This document shows, piece by piece, positions 1 to 6,307 of a stretch of DNA of 9,325 nucleotides (within the stretch, counting starts at the first letter, position 1; each line of letters opens with the position of its first letter). The translations under genes and the position numbers were made by a program. The notes under the pieces were generated by a model. It searched no databases. It worked only from the letters and a program-made list of their open reading frames with translations, and had not been told where the DNA came from. This stretch comes from CAYRZL01 sp964428795 (lineage in GTDB: Bacteria; Bacillota; Clostridia; Lachnospirales; Lachnospiraceae), in the NCBI GenBank assembly GCA_964428795.1, contig CAYRZL010000092.1, positions 1 to 9,325 of the forward strand, in the 5' to 3' direction.

Positions 1-98
1 TTTTCTGCGGGCGGCGAGAGCTTTTCAGGCTCCAGCCGGAAGTATTAAACACAGGAGCTGATGGAAACCCTGATGGGCAGCTGTTAATATTCTGCATG
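1..98. other. Left flank outside the operon, no assignable gene
   Basis: These bases lie beyond the operon terminator. On the plus strand, the frame beginning at base 1 is open to a TAA at 46-48 and ends in a Gly/Ser-rich stretch (AGGESFSGSSRKY), which could be the C-terminal tail of a convergent gene starting off the window. A second plus frame is open until it runs into the terminator. Neither is long enough to identify. The bidirectional terminator next to it fits a convergent gene arrangement. Confidence 0.2.
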
Positions 99-134
99 GC
101 AAAAAGCGCTTCATGTAAATGAGACGCTTTTTGC
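99..134. terminator. Bidirectional rho-independent terminator of the operon
   Basis: GCAAAAAGCG (99-108) pairs perfectly with CGCTTTTTGC (125-134). After one C/A mismatch, TTCAT (110-114) pairs with ATGAG (119-123) around a GTAA loop. Read leftward, the GC-containing stem is followed by TTTTTG, the classic U-tract. Read rightward, it also ends in a run of five T. It begins 31 bases after the stop of the last minus-strand gene, so it most likely ends the transporter operon and could also end a convergent gene from the left. Confidence 0.85.
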
Positions 135-165
135 GTAATAAGAAGAAATGTTTGCAATATTGGGT

Positions 166-1428
166 TTATTTCCTTAATACTTCGTTATACATGGCCATCA
201 GATTTTCCGGCGGAACGTTTGCCACAATATTGTGGATGGTATTGAATACAAATCCGCCGTCCTTGCTTAAAATATCAATTCTTTCACGGACTTGTCTTCG
301 GACCGCTTCTGGTGTTCCGAAGGGGAGCGTATTCTGGGTGTCTACGCCGCCGCCCCAAAAGATAAATTTATCTCCGTACTCTTTTTTGATGTTTTCGGCA
401 TCCATGCCCTCCGCGGACAACTGCAAAGGATTCAGACAGTCGAGTCCCATCTCCACAAAATCGTCCAGCAGATCGTAGACAGCGCCGCAAGTGTGGTAAA
501 AAGTCTTCCAGGATGTATTTTTATGTACCCAGTCGTTTATTTCTTTGTAAAAGGGCTTATAGAGATCGCAGAAGATATCTCTTCCTAATATGAGGCTCTT
601 CTGGCAACCAAAATCTGTGCCGGAGATCCATACTACCTGAATACGGTTCCCAACCGCCTGCTTATATATTTCAAGATTTTTCAACATAACGTCTGTCTGA
701 TATCGGAAAATTTCCCTGATATATTCCGGATAGAGCATGTGGGCCAAGAGCCAGTCGTCCACACGGCGGATCCCTTTTGGATGCTTTACAAAGGGCCCGG
801 GAACCATGGCAGCATCTCCGAGACCTGCGCCGCCAAGAAGCCCGACAATACCGTACTCGGTATTCTGATACAGCTCTATGGAGCGCTTTTCCCAGTACAG
901 TGCATCCTCATCGGTGGCCACGGAAAAGTCGTTTTTGAAATCCTCCAGAGGCGTCAGATCATCCTCGTCCAACTCCATATTAAAGGCATCTCGAGGGGCT
1001 GTATCAAAAAATGAGCCATTTTTAGGCATCATTGCACAGTACTGTGCAGTGCGATCTCCCTGCGGGTAAACCCATTTTGTTCCGTTGGAATCTTCATCGA
1101 ACTCAAAGCCTCCGCCCATGAGTACCGGTGTGCCGTCGTCCATTTCCCATGTCTTCCAGTCTTCGTTTTTATAGCCAAAAAAGTTACTGGTATTCCAGAT
1201 CCCGACAACATCTACGTTTAGTGCCTGCAAAAGGTCATCCTCAATCTCGCCCAGCATTTGACCGGGTTCTATGATACGGATGGGTCTTTCTTCCAGCCGC
1301 ATGGCCGCACGAAGCCTGTAAAGGGTACTGGCATTAATCCCGGTCTGTGCGGTAGCCCCAAGATCAAGGGGCGGCCGGTCAGTCTGCTGATGGTTCAGAG
1401 CTGCAATTAAACGTTCTCGGGATGTCAT
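166..1428 (-). CDS. UroD-fold methyltransferase-like protein (long paralogue)
   Basis: A 420-residue protein of the uroporphyrinogen decarboxylase/cobalamin-methyltransferase superfamily (PF01208-type TIM barrel, cytoplasmic). The N-terminus MTSRERLIAALNHQ followed by DRPPLDLG is typical of the family. Later landmarks are TDFG (271-274), the metal-type motif YHTCG (H312, C314), LNPLQ (332-336), the FWGGGVDTQ strand-loop (357-365), and a C-terminal segment with H399 followed by VPPENL (405-410). The heme-pathway UroD signature FMRQAGR is absent, so porphyrin decarboxylation is not expected. Known relatives (MtaA, CmuA) move methyl groups to or from corrinoids using a zinc-bound thiol or substrate; the substrate here is unknown. 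It is about 80 residues longer than its neighbour paralogue, with an acidic middle section (about 90-190). The start at 1428 is chosen because AAAAGGAG lies 8 bases upstream and homology begins there; the frame stays open further upstream. It is the last gene of the operon, 67 bases after the other paralogue. Family certain, reaction not. Confidence 0.88.
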   Translation of the reverse strand: MTSRERLIAALNHQQTDRPPLDLGATAQTGINASTLYRLRAAMRLEERPIRIIEPGQMLGEIEDDLLQALNVDVVGIWNTSNFFGYKNEDWKTWEMDDGTPVLMGGGFEFDEDSNGTKWVYPQGDRTAQYCAMMPKNGSFFDTAPRDAFNMELDEDDLTPLEDFKNDFSVATDEDALYWEKRSIELYQNTEYGIVGLLGGAGLGDAAMVPGPFVKHPKGIRRVDDWLLAHMLYPEYIREIFRYQTDVMLKNLEIYKQAVGNRIQVVWISGTDFGCQKSLILGRDIFCDLYKPFYKEINDWVHKNTSWKTFYHTCGAVYDLLDDFVEMGLDCLNPLQLSAEGMDAENIKKEYGDKFIFWGGGVDTQNTLPFGTPEAVRRQVRERIDILSKDGGFVFNTIHNIVANVPPENLMAMYNEVLRK

Positions 1429-1436
1429 ATTTCTTA

Positions 1437-1444
1437 CTCCTTTT
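1437..1444 (-). promoter_or_regulatory. Ribosome binding site fixing the 1428 start
   Basis: On the minus strand, AAAAGGAG lies 8 bases before the ATG at 1428. The upstream in-frame ATG at 1491 has only a weak GAGACG before it, so the shorter 420-residue protein is preferred. Confidence 0.8.
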
Positions 1445-1495
1445 AAAACATTTTCTGATATTGGAGGGAGCACTGTTTTAATTTGCTGCATCGTC

Positions 1496-2506
1496 TCATG
1501 GGATTCTGGGGTTTTCGTTCTTGGCAACTTCCATAAAAGCAATGACATTTTCTGGAGGAATATCAGCGGGCATTGCATGTGTGGGCGCCAGAATATACCC
1601 TCCGTCCTGGGCTAAAATATCCATGACACGGTGCATTTCCGCCTTTACCTCCTCAGGAGTTTTAAAAGGAAGAATACATTGGGTGGAGATACCGCCAAAA
1701 AATGTAATACGATCGCCAAAACGTTTTTTAAAATCCACGATGTCATATACTTCCGGCTGAAAGGTATTATAAATATCAAGCCCCAGCTCTACAAGATCAG
1801 GAAAAACCTCACGGCAGTCGCCGCAGGAGTGCTGTGCGACATACATGCCGTAGCTCTTTACATGATCGTACATTTTCTTTAATTGTGGTTTCACGAATTG
1901 CCTCCAGAGAGGATAGCCCATCTGTAGTCCTTTCTGCTGACCCCAGTCATCGCCGAAGAAAATGCAGTCAATTGGGTATTGTGCTACGATGTCCACTACC
2001 TTACAATTATATTCTACAACATTATCCAGCACTTCCTGAACAAACTCCGGCTCCTCCAGCATATCTACTAGCGTTTCAAATGTGCCGTGAAGGGTCCACA
2101 GACGTTCATACAGCGAAAAGCCGATGATGTACATGGTGAATTTATCTTTTTGTGCTACAAGACGCTCGCATTTTTCCCGGATCAGAGCTTCGTCCGGTTC
2201 CGGAAACTGATAATCTCCGATTTCCGGCTCCGGTATGGGATGGATCTTGGCGATTCCAAAATCACCCTCCTGAACTCCTTTATCCCAGACAACTCCGAAC
2301 ATATCCCTGAACATACCGTTTCCAAGATCTGTAAAGGATTCATTTCGCTCCTGAGCAAGATAAGAATCACTGTGTTGAAAGTAAAGCGGATCACCGGTGT
2401 ATTCGATCATCTTATGTAATTCTTCTTCTGTCAGATCCAGAAAATAGGGGATGACAGGAGTGCTTCTGTGCTTTAAAGCCTGAATTACAATCTGTCTTTT
2501 GGTCAT
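1496..2506 (-). CDS. UroD-fold methyltransferase-like protein (short paralogue)
   Basis: A 336-residue cytoplasmic protein of the same UroD/MtaA superfamily as its downstream neighbour, close to the usual length for the fold. It starts MTKRQIVIQALKHR and has GDDWGQQKG (185-193), the metal-type motif QHSCGDC (H226, C228, with C231 nearby), NTFQPE (247-252), FFGGISTQ (269-276) and TH at 309-310 before IPPENV. In MtaA-type enzymes the His-x-Cys pair and a later Cys bind zinc; here the later position by eye is H310. The UroD heme-enzyme arginine motif is absent. The start at 2506 has AAAGGAG 6 bases upstream. It follows the substrate-binding protein gene after 76 bases containing a strong hairpin. 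The two paralogues share the motif skeleton but differ widely elsewhere, so they are not a recent duplication and may act as partners or on successive steps. Possible roles are demethylation of an imported compound or methyl transfer to a carrier; neither is demonstrated. Confidence 0.88.
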   Translation of the reverse strand: MTKRQIVIQALKHRSTPVIPYFLDLTEEELHKMIEYTGDPLYFQHSDSYLAQERNESFTDLGNGMFRDMFGVVWDKGVQEGDFGIAKIHPIPEPEIGDYQFPEPDEALIREKCERLVAQKDKFTMYIIGFSLYERLWTLHGTFETLVDMLEEPEFVQEVLDNVVEYNCKVVDIVAQYPIDCIFFGDDWGQQKGLQMGYPLWRQFVKPQLKKMYDHVKSYGMYVAQHSCGDCREVFPDLVELGLDIYNTFQPEVYDIVDFKKRFGDRITFFGGISTQCILPFKTPEEVKAEMHRVMDILAQDGGYILAPTHAMPADIPPENVIAFMEVAKNENPRIP

Positions 2507-2512
2507 GATAGT

Positions 2513-2519
2513 CTCCTTT
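2513..2519 (-). promoter_or_regulatory. Ribosome binding site of the short paralogue
   Basis: On the minus strand, AAAGGAG lies 6 bases before the ATG at 2506 and only 10 bases downstream of the hairpin at 2530-2567, leaving the site free while the hairpin is folded. Confidence 0.8.
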
Positions 2520-2529
2520 CATAATGCTG

Positions 2530-2567
2530 AATTCATGCCAGGATGATGGGACACCCTGGCATGAATT
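2530..2567 (-). other. Perfect 13-bp intercistronic hairpin after the binding-protein gene
   Basis: AATTCATGCCAGG (2530-2542) and CCTGGCATGAATT (2555-2567) are exact reverse complements separated by a 12-base loop. It begins 15 bases after the stop of the binding-protein gene. Read leftward, it is followed by CAGCATTATG, with no U-run, so it is not a standard intrinsic terminator. It more likely protects the 3' end of the upstream transporter message from exonucleases, as intercistronic hairpins do in the mal operon. It could alternatively be an attenuator or a protein site. Confidence 0.7.
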
Positions 2568-2582
2568 GCAAAATCGCAGGTA

Positions 2583-3620
2583 TTATTCTGCATCGGCTCC
2601 CATGATTTCTTCATAATTTGTGGGATCTACCATGATACCTCCCAATGGATAGACACCATATTCATTATCACCTTCATAAGTGTCTTTATAATCACCAAAG
2701 ATCTCTTTTCCGTCTCTTAAGTACTCAATTGCGGCGATTGCCTCCTGTTTGCCGGTCTCTTCAGAGGAAAAATAAGCAGCAGCCTTAAAACAGGAATAAT
2801 CTTTCTTAAATTCATCCTTTGCGATGTATGCACCTGCGCCGACAACACAGGCGTCAGCATCCAGATTAGCGGCTTCCAGAGCCCGGGTAGCACCTGCTGC
2901 ACCCTCATCATTGGGAGCGGTTACGATCCATTTTGTGATCTCAGGATGAGCGGTGATGGTAGCAGCAGCTACATCGTATCCGGCTTCAGTGGTGCCGTCA
3001 TAATTTGCATCGATGATCTTAGTTTCGTCAAAGTCTGGACAGCCGGCAAGGAAGGAATCCTTAGCGCCTTCTGCACGAGGAACGCAGGAGCTTACCTCAT
3101 TCATGGTCATGCGCATATATCCGATTGTTTCGGCGTCTGTAGCGAGATCCATTTCCGAATTTACATAGTCAGCGAGCCATTCACCCATGTCGCTTCCCAC
3201 AACGTAGGCATTCAATTCCAGAGCCGGAGCGATATGCTTGCCGTCTACAATCAGTCCGTCTGCATCTGCGAAAACGGGGATGCCTGCAGCATCGCAACGG
3301 TCAACGATGGTCTGGGAAAGCCCTTGGTCAGGTGGGCAAATAATAATAATATCCACGTTCTGTGCAATAAGATTATCCAGGTTATTTAAGGATTTTTCGG
3401 GATCCATCTCGCAGTCAAGTGAGATGACTTCAGAAGCGCCCATTTCCTTTGCGGTATTCTCAAGTGATTCTAAGGTGCCCTGGAACCATTCCTGTGAAAG
3501 ATCCTTGCAGATATAGCCGATCACCCAGCCACCGTCTTCCTTCGCCTCTGCATGTACGGGTGCGCAAACTCCGGTGAGCATTGCACCTGCCATTAGCATT
3601 GCCAACAATTTTTTCTTCAT
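2583..3620 (-). CDS. Sugar ABC transporter substrate-binding protein, AraF-like
   Basis: A 345-residue secreted binding protein of the periplasmic-binding type-1 fold (Peripla_BP_4), which delivers ligand to the CUT2 permease encoded upstream. The signal peptide is MKKKLLAMLMAGAMLTGVCA, with a likely signal peptidase I site after PVHA (about residue 24). C19 is preceded by T-G-V, a poor lipobox, unusual for a Gram-positive binding protein. The mature part starts GWVIGYICKDLSQEWFQ. From memory, its layout resembles E. coli L-arabinose-binding protein: K39 and W45 match ABP Lys10 and Trp16, D121 sits near the Asp89/90 pair, R182 matches Arg151, N237-D238 matches the Asn205 region, and the end (GGIMVDPTNYEE) parallels the ABP tail. 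Other pocket positions differ (Gln where ABP has Glu14, no Asn at the Asn232 position), so the ligand may be a different pentose, polyol or modified sugar. The start at 3620 has AAAGGAGG 8 bases upstream and a proper signal peptide; the longer open frame to 3677 has neither. The gene is bracketed by hairpins. Confidence 0.92.
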   Translation of the reverse strand: MKKKLLAMLMAGAMLTGVCAPVHAEAKEDGGWVIGYICKDLSQEWFQGTLESLENTAKEMGASEVISLDCEMDPEKSLNNLDNLIAQNVDIIIICPPDQGLSQTIVDRCDAAGIPVFADADGLIVDGKHIAPALELNAYVVGSDMGEWLADYVNSEMDLATDAETIGYMRMTMNEVSSCVPRAEGAKDSFLAGCPDFDETKIIDANYDGTTEAGYDVAAATITAHPEITKWIVTAPNDEGAAGATRALEAANLDADACVVGAGAYIAKDEFKKDYSCFKAAAYFSSEETGKQEAIAAIEYLRDGKEIFGDYKDTYEGDNEYGVYPLGGIMVDPTNYEEIMGADAE

Positions 3621-3628
3621 GTGTTTGT

Positions 3629-3636
3629 CCTCCTTT
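3629..3636 (-). promoter_or_regulatory. Strong ribosome binding site fixing the 3620 start
   Basis: On the minus strand, AAAGGAGG lies 8 bases before the ATG at 3620. It is one of the best sites in the window, fitting a binding protein made in excess over the membrane parts. Confidence 0.85.
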
Positions 3637-3646
3637 ATATTTTTTT

Positions 3647-3668
3647 TGTTCGGAGTGGTATCCGAACA
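3647..3668 (-). other. 8-bp hairpin in the leader of the binding-protein gene
   Basis: TGTTCGGA (3647-3654) and TCCGAACA (3661-3668) are exact reverse complements around a 6-base loop. Read leftward, the stem is followed by an A-rich stretch and then the ribosome binding site. It could be a 5' stabilising hairpin on a processed or separately started message, or a regulator site. It is not a terminator in either direction: in leftward reading A's follow it, and in rightward reading the T-run precedes it. Confidence 0.6.
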
Positions 3669-3697
3669 TTGTACCATCCCTGTAATAGTGATGGCAT
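3668..3697 (-). promoter_or_regulatory. Possible internal promoter for the binding-protein gene
   Basis: On the minus strand, ATGCCA (3692-3697; 4 of 6 to TTGACA) is followed after 18 bases by TACAAT (3668-3673; 5 of 6 to TATAAT), with a TG one base before the -10 (TGGTACAAT). The transcript would begin in or beside the 8-bp hairpin. It rests only on pattern match and position in an unusually long (124-base) gap inside an otherwise tight operon. Confidence 0.35.
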
Positions 3698-3711
3698 GTT
3701 TGGTGTTAGTT

Positions 3712-3741
3712 TATAGTAAAACCCCGTGGAGTTATACTATA
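3712..3741 (-). other. Intercistronic hairpin after the permease gene
   Basis: TATAGTA (3712-3718) pairs with TACTATA (3735-3741); after one mismatch the stem continues with AAC/GTT and a GC-rich tip with a G-U wobble in the leftward RNA. It starts 3 bases after the permease stop. Read leftward, it is followed by AACTAACACC, with no U-tract, so read-through into the binding-protein gene is expected. It could be a partial attenuator or a 3' stability element. Confidence 0.6.
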
Positions 3742-3744
3742 CGT

Positions 3745-4737
3745 TTAACGATTTGAGAGAGTCTTTAAAGCCTCTCTCTGACGTTGTTGACTTCTCAGGT
3801 AATCAAAGGCAAGGGCTGCGATAAGGAGAAGACCCTTTGCCACTTTTTGCCAGAATGATTGCACATTCAGGATGGATAAACCATTGTTGAAGCCCTGCAT
3901 GATTAAAAGGCCGATCAAAGCGCCAGTCATGTTCCCGATACCACCGCTCATGGCAACTCCGCCAAGTACACATCCAGTTACTGCATCAAATTCCAATCCG
4001 TCTGACGCAGAGGGCTGTCCGCTGTTCATACGGGATGCGAGAATGATTCCGCCGATGGAAGCCATGACAGAAGAAAGGGCGAAAAGGAAGGTAACTACCT
4101 TTTTGGACTGGATACCGGCCAGTCTGGCTGCGTTGGAATTACCGCCCACCATGTAGATGCTTCTTCCGAAGCGGGTTCTTGCAAGGGTTACTGCAAAAAT
4201 GACGGTCAATATCAAAAAGATATAAATCGGCATCGAGATTCCAAAGATTCTTGTAGAACCTATCTTCAGGAAAAGAGAATGTGTTACAGATATCGATTTT
4301 CCATTACAGATAATATACGCCAGACCTCGGAAAATGGATTGTGTTGCCAGTGTTGCGATAAAAAAGCTGATATTTAATTGTGTTACCAAAAATGCGTTAA
4401 CAAGTCCGATACAGGCGCCTACAGCAAGGACAAGGAGAATTGCCGGTATCATGGGCCATTGTGCTTTCAGTAAGACCGCAACCATTACCCCGGAAAAAGC
4501 GCTGACTGAGCCGCAGGACATATCGATTTGTCCTGCAATCATCAGAAAAGTCTCTCCTATAGTAACCAATCCCACAACAGAACAGGATATAAGTATGTTC
4601 AGAACATTGGCCTTTGAAAGGTATGCACTTTTTAAAATCGTAAAAATGATGACCATTATGACCAGGGCTATAAAAATTCCCAGATTGGAGGATTTCCGTA
4701 TGCTGGTCCAAATATTATTTTTATTTTGTGTTTTCAT
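3745..4737 (-). CDS. Ribose-type ABC transporter permease (CUT2/RbsC family)
   Basis: A 330-residue integral membrane protein of the BPD_transp_2 family, the usual length for RbsC/AraH/MglC permeases. It forms the translocation channel for the sugar delivered by the downstream-encoded binding protein. Hydrophobic segments begin at about residues 18-37 and continue through about 44-66, 79-92, 96-117, 122-142, 167-186, 213-234, 254-283 and 297-312. Family landmarks are AGQIDMSCGS (68-77, where GGIDLSVGS is more common), FGRSIYMVGGN with ARLAGI (190-209, the cytoplasmic loop that contacts the ATPase), and AVTGCVLGGVAMSGG (252-266). The short basic N-terminus MKTQNKNNIWTSIRKS is cytoplasmic. AGGAGG lies at 4742-4747, 4 bases before the ATG, a short but usable spacing. 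It follows the ATPase gene by 24 bases and precedes the binding-protein gene by 124. The specific sugar cannot be read from the permease. Confidence 0.93.
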   Translation of the reverse strand: MKTQNKNNIWTSIRKSSNLGIFIALVIMVIIFTILKSAYLSKANVLNILISCSVVGLVTIGETFLMIAGQIDMSCGSVSAFSGVMVAVLLKAQWPMIPAILLVLAVGACIGLVNAFLVTQLNISFFIATLATQSIFRGLAYIICNGKSISVTHSLFLKIGSTRIFGISMPIYIFLILTVIFAVTLARTRFGRSIYMVGGNSNAARLAGIQSKKVVTFLFALSSVMASIGGIILASRMNSGQPSASDGLEFDAVTGCVLGGVAMSGGIGNMTGALIGLLIMQGFNNGLSILNVQSFWQKVAKGLLLIAALAFDYLRSQQRQREALKTLSNR

Positions 4738-4761
4738 AAGTCCTCCTGAATAAATACAAAG

Positions 4762-6252
4762 TTAATGATTTTCCCGCATAGCATAGCTCAGAATTTCGGA
4801 TTCTGTTGTCTCTTTCGGATTCAGTTCGCCGGTGATCTTTCCCTCACGCATAACAAGGATTCGGTCACTTAAGCCGATGATTTCCTGAAGCTCACTGGAA
4901 ACGATAATCACGCCGATCCCTTTTTTGGCGAGATCGCAGGCCATCTGATATATTTCTGCTTTAGCGCCTACATCAATTCCCTTTGTGGGTTCGTCCAGAA
5001 TCAGAACCTTTGGATCTGTGGCCAACCAGCGAGCCAAAATAACCTTCTGTTGATTGCCTCCCGACAATTCTCCGATATGCTTCTCTTCGTCTGGAGTCTT
5101 GATACGAAAATCTTTTATGCCCTGCAGAGCAACAGCCCGTTCCTTTGCCGGTAACAGCCATTGCCCCTTGCTGACCTTTTCCATGGAGGCAACGATGATA
5201 TTGTCAAGGACCGAACGAATAGAAAAAATGCCCTGTTCCTTTCTATCTTCTGTGGCAAGGCCAATGCCGCTTTTTATGGCCTCCTTGGGGCTTTTGAAAT
5301 GAACTTTGCGTCCTTCAAGGATAATTTCCCCTTCCTGCCACGAATCTGCCCCGAAAACTGCCCGCATGGTTTCGGTACGTCCAGCGCCTATCAGTCCGGC
5401 AAAACCCAGAATTTCTCCACGGTGAAGCTGAAAACTCACATCATGTACCCATGGGTTTTTTAGATGCCTGACGTCCAGGATAACATCCCCTTTTCGGGTG
5501 TTTCTGTCAAGATTTTCGTAGATATTGCCCAGATCTCTGCCGACCATCAGCTTGATAAGCTCATTTTCCGAAGTATCCTTTGTGGCAAGTTGAGCGATGA
5601 ATTTTCCGTCCTTTATGACAACTACCTGATCTGTAATGCGGAATATTTCTCTCAAACGATGAGAAACATATAGAATGATCAGGCCTTGTTCCTTTAATTT
5701 TTTTATTATGGAAAAAAGCGTATCGATTTCCGTATCTGAGAGACTTGCAGTGGGCTCGTCAAAGGCGATGACTTTCGGGTGTCTCCGGTAAGCCTTCATG
5801 ATCTCTACCATCTGCTGATGTGCGACTGACAAATTTCGAATCTGTTCGGTTGCCTTTATGGGAAGCTGGAAGGTGTCAATGATATCCTGCGCCTCCTTAT
5901 TCAGCTCCCTGAAATCAATGAAGCCCGCTTTTCGGACGGGGATATCCTCCATAAAGATATTCTCAGCCACAGAGAGATAAGGTATAAATTGTCTTTCCTG
6001 ATAAATGATACTGATACCTGCCTCGATGGCTTCCATCGGTGATTTAAAATGCTTTTCCTCGCCATTTAAAAGATATTGGCCTCCGTCAGCTTTGTAATCA
6101 CCGTTCAGTATTTTAAGTAATGTGCTTTTGCCGGCGCCGTTTTCACCAAGCATGGCAACGACCTCTCCACTATTTGCCTTAAAACTGATGTTGTCCAGTG
6201 CACGTACTCCTGGAAATATTTTTGATATGTTGCGAAATTCCAGACAGCTCAT
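4762..6252 (-). CDS. Sugar ABC transporter ATP-binding protein, two-domain CUT2 type
   Basis: A 496-residue cytoplasmic ATPase with two fused nucleotide-binding domains, the RbsA/AraG/MglA/XylG architecture at its normal length (about 500). Domain 1 has Walker A GENGAGKST (36-44), the Q-loop YQE (Q85), an atypical signature LSVAHQQ (141-147), Walker B VIAFDEP (161-167) and the H-loop VSHRL (H198). Domain 2 has the degenerate Walker A GLIGAGRT (286-293, Arg for Lys), a canonical LSGGNQQ (396-402), Walker B VLILDEP (416-422) and VSSELQE where Ser replaces the H-loop His. These asymmetries are normal for the family and imply one main hydrolysis site. The start at 6252 has AAGGAGG (6259-6265) 6 bases upstream, and the conserved LEFRNISKIFPGV begins there. 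The frame stays open 64 codons upstream into AT-rich promoter DNA and should be ignored. It is the first gene of the minus-strand operon. Confidence 0.95.
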   Translation of the reverse strand: MSCLEFRNISKIFPGVRALDNISFKANSGEVVAMLGENGAGKSTLLKILNGDYKADGGQYLLNGEEKHFKSPMEAIEAGISIIYQERQFIPYLSVAENIFMEDIPVRKAGFIDFRELNKEAQDIIDTFQLPIKATEQIRNLSVAHQQMVEIMKAYRRHPKVIAFDEPTASLSDTEIDTLFSIIKKLKEQGLIILYVSHRLREIFRITDQVVVIKDGKFIAQLATKDTSENELIKLMVGRDLGNIYENLDRNTRKGDVILDVRHLKNPWVHDVSFQLHRGEILGFAGLIGAGRTETMRAVFGADSWQEGEIILEGRKVHFKSPKEAIKSGIGLATEDRKEQGIFSIRSVLDNIIVASMEKVSKGQWLLPAKERAVALQGIKDFRIKTPDEEKHIGELSGGNQQKVILARWLATDPKVLILDEPTKGIDVGAKAEIYQMACDLAKKGIGVIIVSSELQEIIGLSDRILVMREGKITGELNPKETTESEILSYAMRENH

Positions 6253-6258
6253 CTGCTC

Positions 6259-6265
6259 CCTCCTT
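6259..6265 (-). promoter_or_regulatory. Ribosome binding site fixing the 6252 start
   Basis: On the minus strand, AAGGAGG lies 6 bases before the ATG at 6252. It excludes the longer upstream open frame as the real N-terminus. Confidence 0.85.
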
Positions 6266-6290
6266 CCTTTCAGAACATTAATTAAATTAG

Positions 6291-6307
6291 GATTATTATA
6301 TATAATC
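6291..6307. promoter_or_regulatory. 6-bp inverted repeat over the operon -10
   Basis: GATTAT (6291-6296) and ATAATC (6302-6307) form an inverted repeat with a 5-base centre that covers the leftward -10 hexamer. It may be a regulator half-site pair or only a by-product of the AT-rich -10; short and low in complexity. Confidence 0.3.

Noticed and set aside
52..87. Tiny plus-strand ORF of 8 codons (ATG at 61) behind an AGGAG
   Set aside because: It is too short to support and lacks context; the ribosome-site resemblance is probably chance.
1429..1578. 50-codon upstream extension of the long UroD-fold gene, including an ATG at 1491 just after the upstream stop
   Set aside because: No good ribosome binding site precedes it, it overlaps the upstream gene, and family homology begins at the ATG at 1428, which has AAAAGGAG.
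166..2506. Heme-pathway uroporphyrinogen decarboxylase (hemE) for either UroD-fold gene
   Set aside because: The FMRQAGR arginine motif is missing, HxCG motifs are present, and the genes lie with a sugar transporter rather than porphyrin genes.
2530..2567. Intrinsic terminator inside the operon
   Set aside because: There is no T-run after the stem in the leftward direction.
2946..3389. Long plus-strand open frame opposite the binding-protein gene (and similar ones opposite other genes)
   Set aside because: They lie antisense to clearly identified genes, have no ribosome binding sites or recognisable domains, and are explained by codon use of the real gene.
3621..3677. 19-codon upstream extension of the binding-protein gene
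   Set aside because: It would bury the signal peptide and lacks a ribosome binding site; 3620 has AAAGGAGG and a proper signal sequence.
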